Shown here piece by piece: positions 23,120 to 34,473 of a stretch of 64,000 bases of DNA. The DNA lies in assembly GCF_937616625.2 (NCBI RefSeq), contig NC_065577.1, positions 4,691,001 through 4,755,000 on the forward strand, read 5' to 3'. The position numbers and the translations under genes are program-made. A model generated the notes under the pieces. That model had not been told where the DNA came from. It saw only the letters and a list, made by a program, of their open reading frames with translations, and did not search any database. The stretch is from Mercurialis annua. Lineage: Eukaryota; Streptophyta; Magnoliopsida; Malpighiales; Euphorbiaceae. Each line of letters opens with the position of its first letter. Positions within the stretch are counted from its first letter, which is position 1.

Positions 23120-23968
23120 CTAAACATTACCTGACGATGATCGCGAAGACGGAAACGCCTCACGAATCATCGGGCCTTTACCTCGCCCTCCGCGGAATTT
23201 CAGTTTTCCCTTATCCTTTCCCCCTCGCGGAACAAAGTAGGGGTTGTAGTGCTTCGCGGGTCCAGAGTTTCCTACCCTAGGAAATGTAGCAGTAGGTTCT
23301 TCAGGTTTGGTGTGATAGTACGGCTGGAGGGGTATGTCATTCCTCCTCAACTTACTTTCTATCTGCTTCGCACGTCCAGCCAGATATGCTACAGAATCAG
23401 ACTTTACCGCCATGAGTTCCTCGAACTCAGGCCCTAAACCTTTGACGTACCTACTTGCAACTTCCTCACCATCACGAACTAACTCAGGTACTTCTTCGCA
23501 TAAACGCATAAACTCAACAGTATATGCCTCCACATTCAAATCTTCCCTAGTATACTTATCCATATAATCCCTCAACCTATCCAAACTTTGGTTCTCTTGC
23601 ACCTCCCACTCGCTCACGTATTCCCACGACTGATTCGGCGAGTGTCTTATTTGCTGTTGAACCCTTCTTAGATGGTCCACCTCAGCTAAGAACTCTTTTA
23701 CCTTAAATCCCAAATAAGCCGATGTAGCAGTCGATTCAGACACAGAGCTATGGCTATTTCCAGTACTGTTTATATCTTCATTCAACATTCTCTCTAATTC
23801 CTCTACTCCAATAGCATCCTCCCATATGTCCATGTCACATGCTGATGTTGAGTCAACAGCCTCTATGGGAACAGATGTATCAGGTATAACAGGCAAACCT
23901 GGTACACTATGTGGATCAGACCCCACATGCGTATGAGCTCTACTAGGCCCAGACATACTGAAACACAT
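23120..23968 (-). CDS. gag-like protein of a non-autonomous Ty3 element
   Basis: Open frame of 282 codons from ATG at 23966-23968; a second ATG four codons on (MSGPSRAH) is an equally likely start. An acidic N-terminal third is followed by a capsid-type region (about residues 85-205): LRDYMDKYTREDLNVEAYTV..., CEEVPELV, SRYVKGLGPEFEEL, ending in AGRAKQIESKLR, equivalent to VRGLGSEF and VDSARRMENS of the autonomous gag at 304-2001. The C-terminus is basic and RGG-rich (KFRGGRGKG) and lacks the CCHC knuckle and the extra zinc finger of the autonomous gags. It probably forms or joins virus-like particles. No pol follows. Being intact in a young insertion suggests it is under selection, which is inference. 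Confidence 0.85.
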   Translation of the reverse strand: MCFSMSGPSRAHTHVGSDPHSVPGLPVIPDTSVPIEAVDSTSACDMDIWEDAIGVEELERMLNEDINSTGNSHSSVSESTATSAYLGFKVKEFLAEVDHLRRVQQQIRHSPNQSWEYVSEWEVQENQSLDRLRDYMDKYTREDLNVEAYTVEFMRLCEEVPELVRDGEEVASRYVKGLGPEFEELMAVKSDSVAYLAGRAKQIESKLRRNDIPLQPYYHTKPEEPTATFPRVGNSGPAKHYNPYFVPRGGKDKGKLKFRGGRGKGPMIREAFPSSRSSSGNV

Positions 23969-24488
23969 GAAATTTTCAGCGTAAGTACCGTATGTAATAG
24001 TTATAGAAAAATCACATTTTCATATAACAGGTATCAACTATTAAACTTATATAAGCAAAACATATAACAATCACACACAATTCAGAGAAAATCTAACTAT
24101 TTTCTCGAACAAAAATTCAGAGGAAATCTTCGCTTTGTCCTGTGTTCAAACAGAACCATTCTCCTTGAATACTGGTCATCTGTTCTGACCATTTCGCTCC
24201 ATGATTGTAACGTGTTTCCAACTTAGGAACATCTCACATGTTCCATCAGTTGTAACGTGTCTCGAACACAAGAACAACTCATGTGTTCCTGATCAAAACA
24301 TCAATACACACTACACACATGTATAGTTGCTATCTATAGCTGAATGTATTCAATAACTGACAACTGATCAAGACATGACTCGAATCCTATGTTGCTGCAA
24401 TAGTTCACTAGGAATTCTTATGACTTCTAGTACCTCTACTTAACATATATCAGCAACAATACTTCGGACATTCAAGTCCTAAAACATT

Positions 24489-24500
24489 GCTCTGATACCA
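24489..24500 (-). other. Primer-binding site, initiator tRNA-Met
   Basis: TGGTATCAGAGC on the minus strand, four bases from the 5' LTR end, identical to the sites at 2327 and 46049. Confidence 0.9.
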
Positions 24501-25665
24501 CACTTGTCACGACCCGATTTCCGCCTCGAAACTCGAGCCGAGACCGGCGCTAGGGAATGGGAATGGTTGTTCCGAAACCCGTAGCAAGCCTAAAACCTCT
24601 ATAAATTTTTCGCCTCCTAAATACAAATCTAGATCGTATCTCGCGTACGACCCGTTTTCAGAAAACACCGTTAAAATATTTTTCCGTTTAACGTGGAAAA
24701 CACATTCTGAAAATATTCATATAAGCGAAATCGCGTTTTCAGAAATGCTGGTTGAATAACCCTAGTTATTCTGACCCACGCGCATTTCTGAAAACCGGTG
24801 CGGTGGTACAGGGACTTAGCTCACGTGCCTTGCCTCGCAGGCAGCCCTGTTTCAAACCGCGCACCCGAACAATATGTTTAATAAAATATATCGAACACTT
24901 TCCTTTTCAAAGCGTTATATCAAACGTATTTAAAAACATGCACAGCAGGCACACAAACGTAAGGCCAGCTAAACTACACACAGTGTCTTTGCAGACCAAA
25001 GACACGAAGCTAGGCCCACCCGTAGGGGACACCATAAAACACCATATGCCTATTAAGTAGCCACTTATTAGAGCTAGACAAAAGTCAGGTTCCTATCAGA
25101 GTATATAGACAAAGGAGCCATGACGTGGCCACATGCATATCAAACCTATATACACTATTGCAGCATCTAAGAGTTTAAAGTGTTATATACATAACAACAA
25201 GATAAGCTTCCCTGATGGAAAAGGGTGGAAGCTCACCAGACCCGGTAGCTAAGTACCTGAAAATGATAAACAACAACGGGGTCAGAAATATAAAATATTT
25301 CTGAGTGAGTAGATAGGTTTACAGTTAAATACCAAAATCGCATATATACAAAATATCGGTATATAAAAATATTACCAGTCCTCGATCCAAATGAAACCCT
25401 AGTCCTGATTACGTTATAATGCTATCATATATATAATGCATATGCACAACTCTTGTTTAATACAGGATGAACTGTATACATATGTATCACAGCCATCTTG
25501 ACTCTGTATAGGGTTGCTGGGCCGGAACTTAAATCACTGCCACCTCAGGACTACCCATTAGGTTCAAGCCGCTTAGCAAGCATCTGGCTTAAAACCTAAT
25601 CTCAATATGTATGCTTATAATATTTACCTCTCATCTAGTTCATTAACACCGGTGATCACACAGTC

Positions 25666-25682
25666 CTATTGTTGCCCAATAG
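25666..25682 (-). other. Conserved LTR stem-loop, family D copy (5' LTR)
   Basis: Identical to the copy at 18193-18209 in the partner LTR. Confidence 0.75.
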
Positions 25683-26446
25683 ATAGCTCGTTTCAGTGGA
25701 TCTTCCTTGGCTAAGTTTCATACTTAGTGCGATTTATGGAGTTAAAACAATTGAATACTAATATTCAAAAGTAAACAAATGAACTCACAAACACCGCTAG
25801 GTCTGGAACTTAATCCTGTGGTTGTGGTCAGACTGCTCGCTAGCTGGTCGGACTAAACACACAAAGCAAACAGGATAAAATATATCAATATATGTTTCCT
25901 ATAAAATTTCTAGGTCCTTAAACCCAGATCTAGGTCAAACATATAATCATATAAACATATAGCACTTATGGTCTGTTTTCTTTTAAAACCATATTATAGA
26001 TTCTCGTTTTGAGAAAACGCTATAACTTCTCTCTAGAAGTTATTTTAGGTATCACAATACCCTAAGAAAACCATTTATAGTATAGACCTAATTGTCAAAA
26101 CAATTCTCGGTCATATACTAAGTATTTAGCAAAACTGATTGCTAAATCTTTAAAACCATTTAAACGTTGACTTTAACTCTTTTAAAGTCCATTATAAACG
26201 TTTGACTTTGCTTTTAAAATCTCCTTTTAAAAGTCTTTAGGTTTACGTTATAAAACCTTTTCACTTTCTTCTATCACAAGTTATCATTTTAAAATATCTA
26301 ATTTTGATTTAAAAACATTTATTAAAAATGTTTTAGGTTCGGTTGGAAAACACCTCGGGTTATTAGGCGAAAGCACGTCGGAATCGCCCCCGAAAAGTCC
26401 CCCAAAAGACCGGAGAAAACAAACCCCGACATCCCGTCGGGGTTGC

Positions 26447-26652
26447 TGTGCGCCCGCACAGCAGTACTGTGCGGTCGCACAGTACAAACTGTGCGGTCGC
26501 ACAGCTTGGCTGTGCGGTCGCACAGCATTTTCATGCTGTGCGTCCGCACAGCTGATGCTGTGCGCCCGCACAGCATAGTGTGCGCCCGCACACTATGCTG
26601 TGCGGTCGCACAGCTCGCTGTGCTCACGCACAGCGGGCTGCGCACCCGCACA
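26447..26652. repeat. TGTGCGNNCGCACA palindrome array, 10 units
   Basis: Same array as at 18974-19227 in the other LTR of the same element, lacking one 47-bp two-unit segment. Confidence 0.9.
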
Positions 26653-27576
26653 GCCCCGGAAACGAATTTCCGGGACCTCCCGTCCTACTTAAAACGTCCA
26701 AAAACGCTATTCTAACGTCCACAATCACATATACACAATCCAAAATCAATACGGACGTTTAAAACGATAATTCGATACGGTAACCGTTTATAAACGAGTT
26801 TATATTCGAAATAATTCGAAATAAACGTTTAATACGGATATAATACCTCGATTACGTGAGTAATCGTTGAAGAAATTGAGTTAGAATCGAGAAACGGATC
26901 GAACGGACGAAACCCTAATCGTCGCCGCACGTTCAGAGCTTAGCAGCTCTTTATTCTTTCTTCTGAGAAAGAAATGAGGCTTCTGCCTCTTATTTTCAAA
27001 GCAAGTGTTATATATATAGGAAATGGTTAAAGTGCAGTTTAGTACTAGCTCAATCATGCACTTTAAACCAACTTCTAAACTAGTCGTCCGTAGCCTAAAC
27101 GGAAACGATTTCCAAATTTCGTGAAAATTTTACCAAAAATCTAATAAAATATAGAAAGAATAAAAATATAATTTTTATTCCCATCCGACTTATATTTTAT
27201 TCTTAATAAATCATTTTTGATTTATTAAGCCCGCATTGACTGCGCTTGATAAAATTTCTGCTTCCAAATTTTATCAAATTTTCACGATAACCTTTTTAAA
27301 ATATTTCGCGAATATTGGCACCAAAAATATTCGCTAGGGACTTATGAATTATTCTGCACCCAATTCATAAATCCATATTCTCTCCGTTAACTATATAACT
27401 AATCAAATTTAAATTCTAAAAATTTAAATTTGCAATCCTATAGCCATATTAAAAATTTAGGAACACTTGTAAATTAAATTTATCTTTAAATTTAATTTAC
27501 CTACTTCCGTCTAATAAAATATTAGACACGTGGCTATATTTTATTCCTTAAATTTCCGGGTTATTACAGACATAAC

Positions 27577-28231
27577 TTATTCCTATTTACATTTCTATTT
27601 TGAATCATTTTTTAATTTAGGAACACAACCTTATTTAGGAATCGCATAACTTATTCCTATTTACACTCATATGATCCCCAATAAGAATTCCTTTTCTATT
27701 TGTATTTTACCTGGTATTCTCAAACCACTACTATATAAGGAGTTTGAGATATCCCTAAACCAGAACATATTATAATTATTTTGTCATTTTGTCACACAGA
27801 AAAGAATGACTTAACCATCAGTGTGCTTATGAGACAAAACATCTGACCAGCGTTCTGACCTCTATTTTGTAGGTTGGTCCGTCAAGAAGAGCAACTCCAT
27901 TATTTATTATTTATGAATCAATCAATTTTAAAAGCTAATAAATTTTTGGATTAATTTCATAAAAAATCACGATCATTATATTAAATTTTATTTTAGTCAC
28001 GGCCTTTAAAAGTTGTCATATGAAAACACGACCTTTCATTTATTTTTCAAATATTTTTCAAAGTTGTTATTTTTTATGAAATTAATTCTAATTTTTATAA
28101 GTAGGTTTAGATTAGAGGTTATATATTTATATTTTTCAATTATTAAAATTGATATATTAAAATATCAAAATTATTTTTTAGAAATATATATATTTGGCAA
28201 ATTAATCAAAACAATAGATATAAAAAGGACT
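27577..28231. repeat. Direct repeat X, right copy
   Basis: Partner of 14203-14778, extending about 80 bp further at the left with its own short duplication CATAACTTATTCCTATTTAC (27571 and 27647). Contains ACTATATAAGGAG (27732) and a hairpin MITE (about 27953-28090). Divergence from the left copy is clearly greater than that of the LTR pairs, so it is older than the young insertion at 17031. Confidence 0.6.
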
Positions 28232-28569
28232 TTTATCTAAAATAAATTCTACCAATGTATATCCCAATAATACAACTATTTTTAAAAGACCTAATATATG
28301 CTTATTCTCATTCTTTCAACAGTTCTATCTCTAAAAATTATTTTAATTATTTGATCAAAACAAGTTCCAATCTCCAAGTCATAAATATGATCACAAAGAG
28401 ATTTGGGCATCCCACGTGAAACAAGCCAAGAACAATTTTGACAATTTAAATATTTGATGCTCTAAACTTATCTCAAATTATGATACCATGTGTATGGATA
28501 ATATTTATTAATCTTGCAGGAAATTCAATCTTGATACTCTAAACTATTTTTTTAACATGTCATAAATAC

Positions 28570-28812
28570 GAGAAATTCTTAGGTGAACCTAGTTCACCGT
28601 GTAGGATTATGAACCATCCATTTATTGTGTGACACGTGTAAACAATAAATGTATTAACCAATCAATAAATATCACATTAATTACCTATATTTTAATGTGA
28701 ATTAGTGTGATATTTATTGATTGGTTATTATATTTATTGTTGCCACGTGTCACACGATAAATGGATGATTCATAAACCTACGTGGCAAACTAGGTCCATG
28801 CAAGTATTTCTC
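28570..28812. mobile_element. MITE with long inverted repeats, in copy 1
   Basis: GAGAAATTCTT... TGTGTGACACGTG at the left is inverted at the right (CACGTGTCACACGATAAATGG...GTATTTCTC). Flanks share ataaatac (28562-28569 and 28814-28821). Copy 2 has the unoccupied site GTCATAAAATACATAT near 31040. An 8-bp duplication suggests hAT. Confidence 0.75.
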
Positions 28813-28856
28813 AATAAATACATATATTGTCTCTAGTAAACTAAAGGTTAATTTAT

Positions 28857-29593
28857 TTGGATTAATTTAATCAAAAATCACGACCTTTACACGAAATTTA
28901 ATTTTAATCACAACTTTTAAAAGTTTGTATTTAATGGCACAGCCTTTTATTAGGTTAATTTTATATAAAATCACCACCTTCATACGTTTTTTCATTTTAA
29001 TCACGTTCTTTAAAAAGTGTCAAATAAAATCACCACCTTTCATTTTTTTGCAAATCTATCACGAATGTGAAAATTCGGTGTATCTTTATTAACTCGACAA
29101 CCAGAATCAATAAGAAACGAGTAAGAGGAATGCACTTTGTGTGTTAATATGGCATTAGTCAGATTAAAATATTTATTTAAGAGGAAAAAAAACATCAAAT
29201 TTTACTCATCGATGATAGATTTGCAAAAATATGAAAGGTGGTGATTTTATTTGACACTTTTTAAAGAACGTGATTAAAATGAAAAAACGTGTAAAGGTGG
29301 TGATTTTATATGGAATTAACCCCTTTTTATTTTGTTTCAAATCTATCATTAAAATAAAATTCGGTGTATTTTTGCAAACAAAAAATTACTAATCCTATTT
29401 ACTCTAGCCGAAAGATAATGATATTTGGTGTCGATTTATAATTTGGATCTTTAATTAATGATTTAATAAAAAACTTACTAAAATGATAGATTTGAAAAAT
29501 AATGAAAGGTCATGATTTTATATGGCGACTTTTGAAGGCCATGATTAAAACGAAATTTCGTATAAAGGTCATGATAGTTTATGAAATTAACCC
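28857..29593. mobile_element. TIR element in copy 1 (also in copy 2), hosting a nested MITE
   Basis: TTGGATTAATTTAATCAAAAA...CACGACCTTTACACGAAATTT at the left and its inverse ...AAATTTCGTATAAAGGTCATGATAGTTTATGAAATTAACCCAA at the right. It is also in copy 2 (about 31087-33228), so it predates the duplication. No coding. Confidence 0.6.
28952..29324. mobile_element. Hairpin MITE nested in the TIR element
   Basis: Inverted arms of about 110 bp: AGGTTAATTTTATATAAAATCACCACC against GGTGATTTTATATGGAATTAACCCCT (read inverted). Flanked by ttttatt (28945-28951 and 29325-29331). Copy 2 has the empty site, CAGCCTTTCATTTTATTTCAAAT, near 32960. Confidence 0.8.
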
Positions 29594-30506
29594 AAAAAAA
29601 ATTTATCCAATCATATTTAAATAGTAAATATCAAAATATAATTGAAATGGTACTTCATTAGAAATAGTTTATCTTATTTACAGTATATATAGATAAAAAA
29701 TATTAAATAATAATTTATTAGAAAAAGTGTACCTTAATTAGATTTCTACCTAATTTCATAATAATTAAATATTTAGAGTAATTTATTTTAGTTAGTATAT
29801 GCGAAAAATATAATTTATCTTAGGGCCAAACACTAAAAAAATACTAAATATTTACGATTTATGTGAGTTATGACCAAATCTTTGAAAATTGGCAAATATA
29901 ACCAGTTTTTGCATATTATGTTCTTTTTATAACCATTTTTGAGCCATTCAATTTTTTTATTGTGATATAACACGCAAAGATTTGATATTTTATTGTGAAT
30001 ATATCATTTTTAATCTTATATACATGGCTCTCATGTTGGCAAGAACATCGATTTGATTCGAATTTAGTCATAAAAAGAACATGATTTATCAAAACGGGTT
30101 ATATTTGCCAATTTTAAAAGGTTTTTGTCATAATTGACAAAAGTTATAAAGGTTTGGTATTTTTATAAAGTTTGGTATTTTAGTCAGTATTGTATCTCTA
30201 ACAACTATTTTAAGAGTTTTTTAATTAATAAATAAATTTTATAAAATATAAGAAACATTAATATAAAGAACAAAGGGTCAGAACGCCGGCTGAAATTGTG
30301 ACACAGGGTCATTTGACCCAATTTTTATTTTTTTGAGGAACTAATCCCAAAACACTTCATTTTTAAGTCAAACTACACCATAATTTATATTTTTATTCCG
30401 GAGGATTATAGAATATGAAGTTTTTAGAATGTTTTAGAGGATTTCAGAATATGAGATTCGAGAGTGTTTCAGAGAAGTTAGGGACATAACCTCCAGCACG
30501 TGTGAA

Positions 30507-30790
30507 TAGTGGGGAACTAGGACTATAATTTAGAAGGGTCGAAATTTTTACATCCGGCTATTTAAAAAAAATCAAATGACAATAAAACACTGCAAATTTG
30601 TAAGTTTACAGTTGTAGGGGCGGTTTTAACCGCCCTTACATGGACAAAACCGCCCCTAACACATGTAGGGGCGGTTTTTTTATAACCGCCCCTACATAAA
30701 AAAACTCCAAAAAAATATGTTTTGTTTTTAGTTTTTTTCCGGCGAGAAGGGTCGGCAGACCTTTCTCGACCCTCCCTAATTCCGCCACTG
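30507..30790. mobile_element. hAT-type MITE in copy 1
   Basis: Left end TAGTGGGGAACTAGGA and right end inverted CAGTGGCGGAATTAGGGAG resemble the CAGTGGCGGA termini of plant hAT MITEs. Flanked by the 8-bp duplication cgtgtgaa (30499-30506 and 30791-30798). Copy 2 reads CACGTGCGAAGAGTT at 34951, unoccupied. Inside is a GC-rich palindromic patch TGTAGGGGCGGTTTT / AAAACCGCCCCTA (30613-30700). Confidence 0.85.
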
Positions 30791-31132
30791 CGTGTGAAGA
30801 GTTATAGAGCGCCTGACAATTAGCCTCTAATAAATAAATAAATAAATAATTTTGGGTATAACCTCCAAGTCAAACATTGACTAGATATGATCACAAAGAG
30901 ATTTGGGCATCCCACGTGAAACAAGCCAAGAACCATTTTGGTGTCTAGACAATTCAAATATTTGATGTTCTAAAGCATATCTCGAATTAATCTTGCAGGA
31001 AATTCAATCTTGATACTCTAAACTATCTTTTTAACGTGTCATAAAATACATATATTATCTCTACTAAACTATGGGTTAATTTTTTTAGATTAATTCAATA
31101 AAAAATCACGATGTTTATATGAAATTTAATTT

Positions 31133-32913
31133 GGCCAAACCCATTCTGGGGTCCCTCTACTCTTCACTTTTTTTTCAAGAAGTCCTTCTACTTTAATTTG
31201 TCGTTTCTTCGTCCCTCTATTATGATTTTTTGATTTGAACGTCCCTCGATGGACGGAATGCGGAGAGTGTGTCACACTCTCCGTTAACTGACAAATTGCC
31301 GTTAAATATTGACATATTACAATAAAAAAATGAAAAAAATAATATGGCTAAAAATCAGGGATGAATTGACGCTTTTTTCCATTATCCTCTTCTCTCATAT
31401 TTCTCATCTCCAGCTATCCTCCATGGCTTGTCATTCAAGACCATTCTCATTTTTGTATTTCTATCACGATTTTCAATCAGTAATTTAAGAAAAACAGCAA
31501 TTAAAGTGGGTTTTTCTTTTCGTTTTTCATTCTCCTTTTCTAGCTATTTAAATTCACTTCATTTTAATCTTTTTCGTCACTGTAATTCACAAGAAATCAA
31601 TGTAAGTGAGTAAGTTCATTTTGTCTGAAATTTGCAGGTTCTGTTGAAGCGAGTTCAACTAATTTTTCGATTCTGAACTATTATCTGTTTGTTTATGTTG
31701 ATTCTTAAGTTGGGTAGTTGTGATATTAGCATTTGTTTTTGTTTTTAAGCTTCAAGTTCTAATCTTTTTATGTCTGGATTATTAATGAACAGAGAATAAG
31801 AAGCAGCATTCAACAAAGAGTTGGAACTCTTCAATTCTCTTTAATGGCGGCATTTAATAAGAAAACCCGGTTGATGAACATCGATAAACCAAATATGAAT
31901 CTCAGACTCTCTTTATTTTTGGGGTGGAATTGCTTCTATCTGCCCTCTCCCTTTCTCTTAGCTAATTTCTCTATTTTTTTAGGGTTTTACAGATTATACA
32001 ACTACCTTTGCTTTCTGCCATTGATTATACAGTTGTTTTTGTTCCCTCACTAATTTCTATGCCTCCTCTCATGTGAGTTTTGCGATTACAGACGGATCCA
32101 ATACTCTGCTTCCGCCATTGATTATATTCTTATTTTTTAAGATTTCGGTCTTTTAATTTTGTTTCTCTCCTTTTGTGTAGTTATTTTTCTCTTAAAAATG
32201 GGGATTCTGGTTATGGGTCAATTGTATGTTATGATTAGGCCAAACCCATATAAAGGTCCTTGTACTTTACACTTTTTTTTCTGTAGGTCCTTATACTTCA
32301 TTTTTGTATTATTTGGTCCATCTATTTACCTATTTTTGATTTTCAGGTCCTTTGTGAGTTTTTTCCAGTCCTTCTACTTACAATTTTTGTTTCCTCCAGT
32401 CCCTTTACTTACAATTTTTGTTTCCTCCAGCCACACAAAAGGACCGGAAAAAAACTCATAAAGGACTTGAAAATCAAAAATAGATAAGTAGAGGGACCAA
32501 ATAATACAAAAATGAAGTATAAGGACCTACGGAAAAAAAAGTGTAAAGTACAAGGACCTCTATATGGGTTAAGCCTTATGATTATTATTATGGTTACTGG
32601 TCAATTGTAAAATTGAGAAATGTTTGTTTGGCAGCAGAATGGACATATACATATGGTTAAGGGAAGAAGATTGGAAAAATGATAAGTTTGCCATCCAATT
32701 TTTTCATAAAGGGATAAACTTCCCCTTTTCTATTATGATCACAATTGCACACTCTCAATAACGGAGAGTGAAGTACACTCTCTTCATTTCATCCATCAAG
32801 GGGCATTCTGATCAGAAATATGGAAGTAGAAGGACGAAAAAACGACAAATTAAAATAGAGGGACCTTCTGAAAAAAAAGTGAAGAGTAGAGGGACCTCAG
32901 GATGGGTTTGGCC
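31133..32913. mobile_element. Mutator-like non-autonomous element, Pack-MULE candidate
   Basis: 1,781 bp with GGCCAAACCCATTCTGGGG and inverted GGCCAAACCCATCCTGAGG ends, terminal inverted repeats over 130 bp (GTCCCTCTACTCTTCAC...), and a perfect 9-bp duplication atttaattt (31124-31132, 32914-32922). Copy 1 has the empty site at about 28898. The unique interior (31360-32230) has a UTR-like CT-rich leader, TTTGCAG|GTTCTG and an ATGGCGGCATTTAATAAG start, which look like host gene sequence, but no known protein is recognisable. No transposase. Confidence 0.85.
32238..32575. mobile_element. Mutator-like MITE nested in the Pack-MULE candidate
   Basis: 338 bp, almost a complete foldback: GGCCAAACCCATATAAAGGTCC against inverted GGACCTCTATATGGGTTAAGCC. 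Perfect 9-bp duplication ttatgatta (32229-32237 and 32576-32584). Shares its first ten bases with the element that hosts it. Confidence 0.9.
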
Positions 32914-33618
32914 ATTTAATTTTAATCACAACTTTTAAAAGTTCGCATTTAATGGCACAGCCTTTCATTTTATTTCAAATTTATCACTAAAGTAAAATTC
33001 GGTGTATTTTTTCAAACAAAAAATTACTAGTCCTATTTACTCTAGCCGAATGATAATGAAATTTGGTGTCGATTTGTAGTTTGAGTCTTTAATTAATGAT
33101 TTAATGAAGAACTTACTAAAATAATAGATTTGAAAAATAATAAAAAGTCATGATTTTATATGGCAACTTTTGAAGGTCATGATTAAAACTAAATTTCGCG
33201 TAAAGCTCATGATTGTTTATGGAATTAATCCAAAAAAAATTATCCAATTATATTTAAATAGTAAATATCAAATAGTTCATCAGAAATAGTTTATCTTATT
33301 TACAGTATATATAGATAAAAAATATTAAATAATAATTTATTAGAAAAAGTGTACCTTAATTAGATTTCTACCTAATTTCATAATAATTAAATATTTAGAG
33401 TAATTTATTTTAGTTAGTATATGCAAAAAATGTAATTTATTTTAGGGCCAAACACCAAAAAAATACTAAACATTTACGATTTATGTCAGTTATGACCAAA
33501 GCTTTCAAAATTGGCAAATATAACCAGTTTTTGTGTATTATGTTCTTTTTATAGCCATTTTTGAGCCGTTTATATTTTTTTTATTGTGACACAACACGCA
33601 AAGATTTGATATTTTATT

Positions 33619-34473
33619 GGCCAACACATATTTGGGTCCCTGCACTATCATTTTTTTCCAACTTAAGTCCCTGAACTATAAAACATTTAAAATAAGTCCC
33701 TGCACTATTAAAAGTCTCTGATTTAAGTCCCTCCGTGTCATTCCGTTAGAGAGTGAGATACAAACGCTTGACTCTGAGATTGGTTGTAGTTAAAATTTAT
33801 GAAATTAAAATTTTGAGTCCCTACACTATAATTTTTTTGCCATTTGAGTCCTTGCACTATAATTTTTTTGCCATTTGAGTCCTTGCACTATAAATCTAAC
33901 TTAAATTTTTAATTACTCAAAATTGATTAATTCAAAATAAATTTATTTATTTAAATTAAAATAAATATTTTTAAAAATATGATATTTTAAAGATTGCGAG
34001 GTAGACGAACTGTTTTTTAATATATTTAATTTTTTATAAAAATAAAAAATTATTTATATTTAATTAAATTAATAAATTTTAAATAATTAAAATTTTAAAT
34101 TAAAATGAATTTTTTTTATTAATGGTCGGAGATGGTTCTAGCTTTGGAAATGCTAAAAAAAATTAATAACATTAAAAAATAAAATAAAATAAAATTTTTA
34201 TTAATATTATTTAAATTATGTGATAGAAAGACTTAAAATTGATGTTTCTAATAGTGTAAGGACCCAATTTGGAAAAAAATGATAGTGCAGAGACCAAAAT
34301 AGCATTTTTGATATATAATTGTTAACGTCATCCACATTCCGTTAACTTGCGCAATGATAGGGACTTAAAATAGATGTTTTTGATAGTGTAGGGACTTATT
34401 TTAAACGTTTTATAGATCAGGGACTTAAGTTGGAAAAGAGTAATAGTGCAGGGACCTAAATATGTGTTTGGCC
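33619..34473. mobile_element. Mutator-like non-autonomous element in copy 2
   Basis: 855 bp, ends GGCCAACACATATTTGGGTCC and inverted GGCCAAACACATATTTAGGTCC, with perfect 9-bp duplication tattttatt (33610-33618, 34474-34482). Copy 1 keeps the empty site at about 29983. The arms repeat GTCCCTGCACTAT. No coding. Confidence 0.9.

Larger units (their letters stand above)
17031..27568 (-). mobile_element. Non-autonomous Ty3-derived element (LARD-like), complete, young
   Basis: Minus-strand element of 10,538 bp with LTRs at 17031-20142 and 24505-27568, flanked by gacat at 17026-17030 and 27569-27573. Primer site at 24489-24500, polypurine tract at 20143-20157. The 4.36-kb interior encodes only a gag-like protein (23120-23968); about 3 kb between that and the 3' LTR has no protease, reverse transcriptase or integrase. 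The LTRs differ by only about five substitutions by eye plus a 1-bp and a 47-bp indel, so insertion is recent and pol must be supplied in trans. The U5 end, primer site and polypurine motif resemble those of the 38757 element, a possible helper. Confidence 0.9.
24505..27568 (-). repeat. 5' LTR of the non-autonomous element (3,064 bp)
   Basis: Same contents as 17031-20142 with ten instead of twelve palindrome units. Differences seen by eye include ACGTGACC/ACGTGGCC near 17655/25127, AACGTTAT/AACGCTAT near 18550/26020 and AAACAAAT/AAACGAAT after the array. Confidence 0.92.
28371..30862. repeat. Tandem duplication, copy 1
   Basis: Starts ATATGATCACAAAGAGATTTGG-type sequence just after TCCAAGTCA and ends with the (ATAA)n run before 30862. 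It matches copy 2 (30863-35012) once the insertions of each are removed, including TTGCAGGAAATTC, AAAATTCGGTGTATTT, TTGGCAAATATAACCAG and GCGCCTGACAATTAG. Without insertions the unit is about 1.9 kb. No gene is visible in it. Confidence 0.8.

Noticed and set aside
30613..30700. GC-rich hairpin TAGGGGCGGTTTT / AAAACCGCCCCTA as a transcription terminator or ncRNA
   Set aside because: It lies inside a hAT-type MITE with defined ends and is best explained as part of that element or a nested foldback.
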